Origin: Candidatus Hydrogenedentota bacterium
Lineage (GTDB): Bacteria; Hydrogenedentota; Hydrogenedentia; Hydrogenedentales; CAILVY01
Reading direction: 5' to 3'
Assembly: GCA_903837785.1 (NCBI GenBank)
Contig: CAILVY010000114.1
Location: forward strand, 1-32,281
Length of the DNA: 32,281 nucleotides
The notes below the pieces were generated by a model. That model was not told the DNA's origin. It was given only the letters and a program-made list of their open reading frames with translations, and did no database searches. Below are positions 24,023 to 31,082 of this stretch, piece by piece (position 1 is the first letter of the stretch; every line of letters starts with the position of its first letter). A program made the translations under genes and the position numbers.

Positions 24023-27000
24023 ATGCGTGCAATCCTGTCTCTTCTGCCAGTAGCTGTGGTAATCGTGCTCTGTGCCGGGCCCGCAGCGGGTGCCACGGAT
24101 TACAGCCAGACACACGAGGTGCTGCCGTTGAACGTGGGCATCACCCCCACGACTATCTACACCACCACGCAGAATTACAGCCTGCCCCTCATTGGCGGCA
24201 TTACGGTGAAGGTGGAACTCAACGGCAAGGCCAGCGGAACCGCGCTCAATCTTGCCGTCAACGGCGACGGAAAGCTCACCTTTCCCAAGGCGCCGGGCAA
24301 GGGCGACTTGTGGTTCCAAGGCGGGTCCAGCAGCGCCTCCCAGAACATTGTGGTGGAATATTCCGGCCGGGTGGGCATCGACATCAACATCAACCTTCTT
24401 GGCCTGCCCATCACCTATACCGGCTGGAGCGGTTACTTCACCACGACCCCCGAGGGATTGCTGCGGACCCTGAATTTCACGGCGTACCAGCAGGGCAATT
24501 CGCTCACCTTGACGCAGCAGGTGGAAGCCCCCAACCTCATCAACTGGAACTTCGGCGGCTCCACCCTGGGCGGCAGCATCGTCCTTGGCGTTCGAACCTC
24601 GGATTCCATCCCGGTGGCGCTCAATCCCCTGAATACGGACAAGGGCGTATTCACCTCGGCCCTGCAGCACATTGAACAAGACGTGTCCAGCCCCACGTTC
24701 ACGGTGGGAAACATCTTCCAGAATGTGGGCATCAACAGCCCGACCATGACGTTCACGCCCCATATCAGCGGCGATGCGCACTTTGTGGTGCTCGGCCAAC
24801 CCTTCTCCTACCCGTTCAACGCCGACTTGAGTGTGGCCACCGTCGAACTCAAAGGGATGCCCGCCTCTCCGTACACGACCACCCCGGCCCGCAGCATCAC
24901 TTTCCAAATCCCGCATTGGGTCAACTCATTCGCCCTGAACGGCGGCGCGGTCAACGCCCTGGGGCTCGCGGCCATTCTCAACAATGACAGCACCAACGGC
25001 CCCCTGGAATACGCCGCCAGTGAAGACGTGGCATTCCCGGGCGCTTCCTGGTACCCCTACAGCACGGCACCGCTCTATACGTTGAGCGCGGGCGACGGAC
25101 CGAAACACGTCTATTTCAAAGTGCGCAGCGCCGCGGGCGAATCGAACATGATGGAAGACATCATCAACGTCGTCAGCACGGTTCCCACCGTGAACGCGCT
25201 GGTGACGAAGGACACGACGCCCGCGTTGTCCGGCACCGTGGCGGAAGCCACGGCGGTGGTCAGCGTCACCGTGGGCACCCAGACGCTCACGGCCGCAAAC
25301 AACGGCGATGGGACCTGGACGTTGCAGGACAACCTGTTGTCCGCGCTTGCCGACGGCACCTACGACGTGCTGGTTTCCGCCGTGGACGCGGGCGCAAACA
25401 CGCTGTGGGATGCCACCGCGAATGAACTCATCGTGGACACGGTCCAGCCAACGATCTCATTGGCGACCAGCGCGCCGGACCCCACGCCCGCCCCCATCAT
25501 CGTGAACATCACCTTGAGCGAGCCCTGCCCGGGCTTTGACGCGGGCGACCTCGACATCTACAACGTCACCGTCAGCAATTTCACGGGCGGCGGCACATCC
25601 TATTCGATGACCTTGTCTCCGTATGCCCAGGGATACTTCTCCTGCCAGGTGAATCCGGGCGCCTTCTCGGATCCCGCCGGCAATCCCAACGAAGGCTCGA
25701 ACGTGATCAGCGGCACCTATGACACCCTGCCGCCAACCGCCACCCTTAACACAACGGCCACCGACCCCACGAACAACGCCATCACGGTCTCCGTGACGCT
25801 GAGCGAGGCCTGCGCGGATTTCTCCGCCGGGTGCTTCACGCTCCAGAATGCGTCGCTCAGCGATTTCAGCGGCGGGGGGACGGGCTACTCCTTCACATTG
25901 ACCCCGATCGCCGAGGCGGCATTCTCGTGCGTGGTGAACGCGGCTTCCTTCCACGACGCCGCGGGCAATGCCAATGACTCAGCATCCAACACGATCACCC
26001 GCGTGTATGACGGCACCCCGCCCACCGTGACGATGGCCTCCACCGCCGCCAATCCCACCAATGTTTCGCCGATTCCCGTCACCGTCCACTTCAGTGAACC
26101 GGTCGTCGATTTCGATGCGCTGGCGGTTCAGGTGCTCAATGGCGCCGTCAACAACTTCGCGGGCTCCGGCAGCGATTACAGCTTCGACCTCGTGCCCGCC
26201 GCCACGGGCACTGTGACGGCCACGATCCCCGCGGGCGCGGCCCACGATCCGGCCGGCAGCGGCAACCCCGGCGCGGCCGTGCTCAGCCGGGACTACGACA
26301 ATGTGCGGCCCACGGTTTCCATGACCTCCGGCCTGCCCAATCCCACGAATCAACGGCCCGTCGCCGTAACCGTGGTGTTCAGCAAGCCGGTGACCGGATT
26401 CACCGCGGCGGACATCACCACCGCAAACGCGTTCCTCTTCGGCTTCTCGGGGTCGGGGGCAAACTACTCCTTCAGCCTGACGCCCCAGAGCCTGGGTTCT
26501 TTCTCGGCAAGCATTCCTGAAGGCGCGGCGCTGGACAGCGCCCTCAACCCGAATGAGCCCGGCCAGTTCATCTCCGTTTTTGACAATGCCCTTCCCTCGA
26601 TCAGCCAGGTGATTGCCGTGCCCGCGAAAGCCCGCGAAGGCGCCCCGGTCGCGATTTCCATCACCGCCTCGGAAGCCCTCCGGGTCAGTTCGACCGTTTC
26701 GGTCAACGGCCATCCCGCGATCTACCAGAGCAACGCGGGCCTCGTCTACACGTACGCCTACGTCGTGGGCGCGAGTGACCCGGACGGTCCCGCCACGATC
26801 AGCATCCAGGCCACGGACCTGGCCGGCAACAGCCGCACGGTTTCCAACAATACCGCCCTGACGATCGACAAGATCGCGCCCACCGCCGTGATCACGCTGC
26901 AGGGGCCCGCGCATTCCACCGCGGACACCGTAAGCTTCAGCGTGGTCTTCAGTGAATCGGTGGCGGGGACCTTTACGGAGGGCGACGTCACGCTGGTGTC

Positions 27001-27799
27001 CGGTTCGCTGGCGGGCACGCCTTCCGTCAGTGGCGCCGATTCCGCCTACACGATAAGCGTGGCACTGGCCAACCCCGATGCGGACGGCACAGTCGCGGTG
27101 GTCCTGTCAGGGCCCGGCATCAGTGACGGCGCCGGCAACACCTACGCCGGCGGATTGTCCCCCACGGGCACCGTCCATAACTGGCCCGGTTTCGCCACCG
27201 AACCGTCCGAACTTCATCTCTACCTCCAGGACTCGCCGTTGTTGGCCGTCAGCGTGGACGAAGCCGGCGTCGCCACCGGATACCAGTGGTACCGCGAGGA
27301 CAACGAGTCCAAGACGATCCACACGGGGCCCGCGGCCGCATCCTGGCAGCTCTCCGATATCTCCGCGGCCGACGAGGGCGACTACTGGTGCGTCGTCACC
27401 TACGACGGACAGCCGCATCCCTCGGCCCGGGGCACCCTCCATGTCGCACCCCACGTGACACTCACCGGCGTAACCGTGGACGGCGAAGCCCGGATCGGCC
27501 GGGATATGACGCTCACGGCCGAGGCCACGGGCGGCTATCCTCCGCTGACGTACCTGTGGTACAAGGACGGCGCCGAGGTGAACTCCGGGCACATCCTCGT
27601 ATTCGACGACCTCGCCGGGCAGGACTCAGGCGAGTATCAGGTTATCGTCACCGACTACTACGGCGACCATGCGGACTCGGATCCCATCCAGATTAGCGTG
27701 GACGTGCAGCAGATGCCTGCGGCGGGCCTCGCCGGCCTCGTTACCCTGGTCGCGGTCCTTGCCCTGGGCGGCGCCGCCACGCGCCGCAAGCGGAACTAG
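24023..27799 (+). CDS. Large exported tandem Ig-like surface protein with sorting tail
   Basis: I chose the ATG at 24023 because the signal peptide (MRAILSLLPVAVVIVLCAGP) starts there; an earlier in-frame ATG at 23936 adds a non-signal leader. The product has 1258 residues. The first 375 or so are an unrecognised beta-rich region (ITVKVELNGKASGTALNLAV). From about residue 388 there are seven consecutive Ig-like modules. The last six begin at 25448, 25733, 26021, 26309, 26594 and 26879, that is every 95-96 residues. Modules two to five share a clear pattern (DPTN, VTLSEP, FTGGGTSYS, DPAGN) typical of bacterial Big-type domains. Two Ig domains follow (YQWYREDNES, YWCVV; YLWYKDGAEV, GEYQVIV). 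The C-terminus MPAAGLAGLVTLVAVLALGG plus ATRRKRN is a sorting or anchor tail. It is probably an adhesin or matrix protein. Confidence 0.85.
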   Translation: MRAILSLLPVAVVIVLCAGPAAGATDYSQTHEVLPLNVGITPTTIYTTTQNYSLPLIGGITVKVELNGKASGTALNLAVNGDGKLTFPKAPGKGDLWFQGGSSSASQNIVVEYSGRVGIDININLLGLPITYTGWSGYFTTTPEGLLRTLNFTAYQQGNSLTLTQQVEAPNLINWNFGGSTLGGSIVLGVRTSDSIPVALNPLNTDKGVFTSALQHIEQDVSSPTFTVGNIFQNVGINSPTMTFTPHISGDAHFVVLGQPFSYPFNADLSVATVELKGMPASPYTTTPARSITFQIPHWVNSFALNGGAVNALGLAAILNNDSTNGPLEYAASEDVAFPGASWYPYSTAPLYTLSAGDGPKHVYFKVRSAAGESNMMEDIINVVSTVPTVNALVTKDTTPALSGTVAEATAVVSVTVGTQTLTAANNGDGTWTLQDNLLSALADGTYDVLVSAVDAGANTLWDATANELIVDTVQPTISLATSAPDPTPAPIIVNITLSEPCPGFDAGDLDIYNVTVSNFTGGGTSYSMTLSPYAQGYFSCQVNPGAFSDPAGNPNEGSNVISGTYDTLPPTATLNTTATDPTNNAITVSVTLSEACADFSAGCFTLQNASLSDFSGGGTGYSFTLTPIAEAAFSCVVNAASFHDAAGNANDSASNTITRVYDGTPPTVTMASTAANPTNVSPIPVTVHFSEPVVDFDALAVQVLNGAVNNFAGSGSDYSFDLVPAATGTVTATIPAGAAHDPAGSGNPGAAVLSRDYDNVRPTVSMTSGLPNPTNQRPVAVTVVFSKPVTGFTAADITTANAFLFGFSGSGANYSFSLTPQSLGSFSASIPEGAALDSALNPNEPGQFISVFDNALPSISQVIAVPAKAREGAPVAISITASEALRVSSTVSVNGHPAIYQSNAGLVYTYAYVVGASDPDGPATISIQATDLAGNSRTVSNNTALTIDKIAPTAVITLQGPAHSTADTVSFSVVFSESVAGTFTEGDVTLVSGSLAGTPSVSGADSAYTISVALANPDADGTVAVVLSGPGISDGAGNTYAGGLSPTGTVHNWPGFATEPSELHLYLQDSPLLAVSVDEAGVATGYQWYREDNESKTIHTGPAAASWQLSDISAADEGDYWCVVTYDGQPHPSARGTLHVAPHVTLTGVTVDGEARIGRDMTLTAEATGGYPPLTYLWYKDGAEVNSGHILVFDDLAGQDSGEYQVIVTDYYGDHADSDPIQISVDVQQMPAAGLAGLVTLVAVLALGGAATRRKRN

Positions 27800-27842
27800 T
27801 TTCCGCACTGGACGAAAGAGAGCCTACGGCCTCGTAGCGCGT

Positions 27843-27886
27843 AAGCCGGGCGAATGGCGTTTGCCACGCCCGGCTTCCCGTTTCTT
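27843..27886 (+). terminator. Strong hairpin terminator of the Ig-like protein gene
   Basis: AAGCCGGGCG (27843-27852) and CGCCCGGCTT (27867-27876) form a perfect 10-bp stem. Inside it TGGC and GCCA pair around a GTTT loop, with only an AA bulge. The sequence after it (CCCGTTTCTT) is moderately T-rich. It lies 43 bases after the stop. Confidence 0.7.
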
Positions 27887-27964
27887 ATTGGCACTTGTGT
27901 CAATCGTTTTGCCGCGGCCGGGCCGGCCTGCCTGCGCTCCCGTCACTACTTCACACTCAAGTTG

Positions 27965-27970
27965 TATAAT
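27965..27970 (+). promoter_or_regulatory. Perfect -10 hexamer upstream of the small Cys-rich gene
   Basis: TATAAT occurs 60 bases before the ATG at 28030. No recognisable -35 lies at 16-18 bases, so the promoter call rests on the -10 and position alone. The rest of the 27887-28029 gap holds nothing else I can support. Confidence 0.4.
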
Positions 27971-28029
27971 CTATACGCCGATCAACTGATGGGAAGGATG
28001 ACGGCAGAGTGACTGAAGGAGTGTTGGCA

Positions 28030-28176
28030 ATGTGCGATGTTCTGATCGTTCAACGCCCGAGAACCTGTCATGTTTTTTGTGAATGCGGGTTCACGGCCAT
28101 GCTTGTAAGCGCCCCGGGGCAATGTCCTCTCTGCGGATGCCTTTGGGAGGCCCCCCGCTTCGAAGAATGCAGATAA
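28030..28176 (+). CDS. 48-residue Cys-rich zinc-ribbon-like protein
   Basis: An ATG at 28030, preceded by GAAGGAG at eight bases, opens a frame of 48 codons ending with TAA. The protein starts MCDVLIVQRPR and has two cysteine clusters, CHVFCECG (Cys13, Cys17, Cys19) and CPLCGC (Cys32, Cys35, Cys37), about 12 residues apart. Another cysteine lies near each end. Spacing of this type suits a small zinc ribbon or rubredoxin-like knuckle. The strong ribosome-binding site, the upstream TATAAT and the Cys pattern argue for a real gene. It ends 12 bases from the stop of the convergent fucosidase-like gene. I do not recognise a family or function. Confidence 0.6.
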   Translation: MCDVLIVQRPRTCHVFCECGFTAMLVSAPGQCPLCGCLWEAPRFEECR

Positions 28177-28188
28177 TCGGGAATTGGT

Positions 28189-30423
28189 TCAGGTTCCCTC
28201 ATCTGAAGTCAGATCAATGCGTTCGCCGGGCTGCAGGGCGAGCGTGAGCTCCTTGCCGCTGAAGGGGGAATGGAGCCGGCAGGTTCCGCCACGTTCCGAA
28301 GCAATCTCGACACGGACGGTTTTGCCGCCCTTCCGTTCGGCGGACACGAGGAACGCGCCGCGGGCGCGCAGGGTGCGGAAGGCGGCGTCCTTCCAGGAAT
28401 CCGGCACGGCCGGAAAGACGTGGATCACGCCCGATTGGCTCTGCAGGAGCATTTCCTGGAGCCCGGCGGCGGCCGCGAAGTTGCCTTCGAGGGTGAAGGG
28501 GCGGTAATCGAATTTGCTGTGGCCCTTCCCGGATTGATCGCCGTTGCAGTGGAAGCTGTTGCGCAAGACGAACGCGGTGGCGAAGGTTTCCAGGGCCGTC
28601 TCCGCCTTGCCGCCGTCACCCGCGCGCGCGGCCAGGCTCGCGAGCCACGCGAAGCTGTAGCCGCACCAGTAGCTCGAACCGAGCTTGTCCAACTCCGCAA
28701 GCGAGGCGCGGATCGTCTTCGCCGCGGCGTCTCCTTGTGCAGGGTCGATGAGTCCGAGCGGGTGAATCGCCATCAGGTGGGAGAAGTGGCGGTGCGATTC
28801 GGGCAGGGGATAGTCCCTGGCCACAAGCAGCCGCCCGTCTTCGCCATAGCTGAACCCGGGCAGTTCGGCGCAGACGGCATCCCAATGCGCCGCATCGTCC
28901 GCCCGGCCCGTTTCCCGCGCCAATTCCGCCGTCGCGCCCAACAGCCATCGGATCAACGCAAGATCGTAATTCGTGATGGACGGGAACCAGGCGTTGGGCC
29001 GGTTGTCATTGATTTCAGGCGAGGAACTCAGCGGCAAGGTCCGTTTGCCGTCCGGGCCCCGCTCATTCGTCACCGCCTCGATGAACACCGCGCAATCGCG
29101 CAAGTACGGATACGCGCGCTCTTCCAGGAAGGCGCGGTCGCCGCTGAACTGCCAATGCAGATAGAAGTGCTGCGCGAGCCACGCGCCGGTGGTGGAGGAG
29201 TGCGTGTATTGCCGCCACCCGCCAATCTGATCGTTGTTTAAGTCGGCCGTCATCGGTACGTTCATGCCCGGCATCCTGAAGAAACGCTGCGTCCACTCCC
29301 TGCAGGCCTCGCGCGTGTTCCAGAGCCAATCGAGATAACTGAGCCCTTCCTCGAGGCGGTTGCCGCTGTAACAGGGCCAGTAACTCAACTCCGTGTTCAG
29401 GTCGTGATGATAATCCCCTTTCCACGGCGGCAGTTTGCCGTCATCGGCCGTCCAGGGGCCCTGCAGCGTGATGGGCGGCGAACCGCGCCGGCTGGCCGCG
29501 CCGAACTTGTACGTGTCGAGGTACCACTGCCGCTCGATGGCCGCGTTGGGAATGGAGACCCCCGACTGCTGCCAGTATTGTTTCCACCACGCCTCGTGAC
29601 TTGCGCGGAGGGCCGCCAAGTCCCCGGCCAGCGCGTTCTCCACGCGCTGCTTTGCGATTTCAAGCGGCGCTTCGCCCTCGAATTTCGACGCGACGGACCA
29701 CGCGGCGACCCACTTGTCCGCGCTCTTCTTCCAGGCGAGGTAGACCGCGAAGCGGAATCCGCCCCAGCCTTCCTGCTCATAGGCGGACCAGGTCTCGCCG
29801 CTGCTCTTTACCGGCGCCGGATACCCGAGCTGCGTCAACTCGCCCGCGACGATTGACGGCTTTGTGGGGCCCGTTTCTTTTCCGGCGAAGGCCGGCGCCA
29901 CGAGCACGGGCGTCAGCTCCGCGGGGCCGGCAATCTCGATGATGCCCACGGGTTCGATGCCATGAATCCACACGCGGGCGGAGGTGCCGTCCTTGAAGGC
30001 CGTGGCCCCGGTGGCATCCGCGATGGAGAGGTCCGTGTGCTGGAAGGCGGCGCCTTTCAAGGTTAGTTCGATGCGGCCGGCGGGGATCTTCGTGGGCGCG
30101 GGGCGTTCATACGGCTGATCGTAGACCCGCAGCAGGTCTTTGATCCGTCCCGCCTTCTCCCATTCGCGCATCGTGGCATACGTGTACTCCTCCGAATGGA
30201 ATTCCGGCACCGGCCGCAGGTCCCACAGGTCCGTGCGGTCGAGCGAGATCTTCAACGGCGCGCCATCGCCCCAGACGAGTGCTCCGAGAATCCCATTGCC
30301 CAGCGGCAGCGCTTCATCCCACGTCGTTACCGGCGTCTCGAAGTGCAGCCCGTGTTCCGGCCGGGGTCCGCCCTCCGCGGGCGGCACTGCCATCAGCGCA
30401 AACATCAGGGTCGAGATGAGCAT
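28189..30423 (-). CDS. Secreted GH95-like alpha-L-fucosidase family protein
   Basis: The ATG is preceded by AGGAGG at seven bases and starts a short signal peptide (MLISTLMFALMAVPPAEG). The N-terminal signature TWDEALPLGNGILGALVWG (about residues 34-52) is the GH95 hallmark. The helical barrel and C-terminal segments also match, including SSSPEI with Glu470 (likely general acid), LMAIHPLGLI and LQEMLLQSQSGVIHVFPAVP. The family is inverting and removes alpha-1,2-linked L-fucose or L-galactose. Two sites differ from what I recall as consensus. The N-x-N before the MNYW motif reads D-x-N (Asp341, Asn343) followed by LSYW, and DGNFG reads EGNFA (Glu646). Activity may be altered. It follows the GNAT gene after 38 bases on the same strand. 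Confidence 0.83.
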   Translation of the reverse strand: MLISTLMFALMAVPPAEGGPRPEHGLHFETPVTTWDEALPLGNGILGALVWGDGAPLKISLDRTDLWDLRPVPEFHSEEYTYATMREWEKAGRIKDLLRVYDQPYERPAPTKIPAGRIELTLKGAAFQHTDLSIADATGATAFKDGTSARVWIHGIEPVGIIEIAGPAELTPVLVAPAFAGKETGPTKPSIVAGELTQLGYPAPVKSSGETWSAYEQEGWGGFRFAVYLAWKKSADKWVAAWSVASKFEGEAPLEIAKQRVENALAGDLAALRASHEAWWKQYWQQSGVSIPNAAIERQWYLDTYKFGAASRRGSPPITLQGPWTADDGKLPPWKGDYHHDLNTELSYWPCYSGNRLEEGLSYLDWLWNTREACREWTQRFFRMPGMNVPMTADLNNDQIGGWRQYTHSSTTGAWLAQHFYLHWQFSGDRAFLEERAYPYLRDCAVFIEAVTNERGPDGKRTLPLSSSPEINDNRPNAWFPSITNYDLALIRWLLGATAELARETGRADDAAHWDAVCAELPGFSYGEDGRLLVARDYPLPESHRHFSHLMAIHPLGLIDPAQGDAAAKTIRASLAELDKLGSSYWCGYSFAWLASLAARAGDGGKAETALETFATAFVLRNSFHCNGDQSGKGHSKFDYRPFTLEGNFAAAAGLQEMLLQSQSGVIHVFPAVPDSWKDAAFRTLRARGAFLVSAERKGGKTVRVEIASERGGTCRLHSPFSGKELTLALQPGERIDLTSDEGT

Positions 30424-30461
30424 GGGTTCCCCTCCTTCTCAGGGTCGGATGCGTTCAAGAT

Positions 30462-30983
30462 TCACGCCGACGGATCGTCGATCCATTCGGTTACTGTGTC
30501 GAAAATAACCAGCCCCGCGCTTTGATACGCGGGAATGGCGTTCGGGCTGTCCAGCGAGCACGTATGCACCCAGAAACGGGTTGCGCCGTGGCCAAAGACC
30601 TCCTGCACCGTCCAGTCGAGCAGGTAACCGCCGATGCCCAGGCCGCAATACTCGTTGAACAGGCCGAAGTAATTGAGCTGCACTTCGGGGAAGCGGCGCT
30701 TGTCCAGCTCCAGCATGCCGATGGGCAGCCAGCCCATGTACGGCACATAGAAATCGAATTCCGGGCTGTGCACTTCGGCGGCGATTTCCGCGTCCGTCTG
30801 CCGCTTGCGTTCCCACCATACCCAGGGCTCGCTCAGCGTGTTGTAGAGATAGCGGTAGAAATGGATGGGCACCTTGGGCAGAGGCACCACACTGAGTCCG
30901 TCCGGTTTGGGCCGGGGCGGACGCGCCGGCGGGGCAGACATTTCGAGATACGTGGTGACGAGCTGGATCTTTGGTTTTGACAT
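30462..30983 (-). CDS. GNAT-family N-acetyltransferase
   Basis: I chose the ATG at 30983, which has AAGGAAGA upstream, over an in-frame ATG at 31019; this gives 173 residues. The GNAT fold is visible: a strand with IGMLELD, the strand VQLNYFGLF, and the acetyl-CoA loop CGLGIGGYLL (Gly114, Gly116, Gly118). Then come HTCSLDSPNAIPAYQSAG, with the typical Asn/Tyr side that shields the thioester, and a final strand. The N-terminal VPIHFYRYLYNTLSEPWVWW is characteristic of a GNAT subgroup of unknown substrate. It is divergent from the DegT-type aminotransferase (99 bases apart) and upstream of the GH95-like gene. It might N-acetylate an amino sugar, but nothing in the sequence fixes the substrate. 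Confidence 0.87.
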   Translation of the reverse strand: MSKPKIQLVTTYLEMSAPPARPPRPKPDGLSVVPLPKVPIHFYRYLYNTLSEPWVWWERKRQTDAEIAAEVHSPEFDFYVPYMGWLPIGMLELDKRRFPEVQLNYFGLFNEYCGLGIGGYLLDWTVQEVFGHGATRFWVHTCSLDSPNAIPAYQSAGLVIFDTVTEWIDDPSA

Positions 30984-31082
30984 GCGTGGCGGTCTTCCTT
31001 TCGCGCGCCAGTTTGACATTCAATCCGGGGATTCTGCAAGGTGGGCGTTCGAGGACGGGACACAACGAGAGGGAGAGCCGTC

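Noticed and set aside
24023-27799. Tandem repeats considered as a CRISPR array
   Set aside because: The 285-288 base periodicity is coding and in frame, reflecting repeated Ig-like protein modules rather than short repeats with spacers.
31013-31018. Perfect TTGACA between the GNAT and aminotransferase genes
   Set aside because: No acceptable -10 lies 15-19 bases downstream, so it is not called a promoter.
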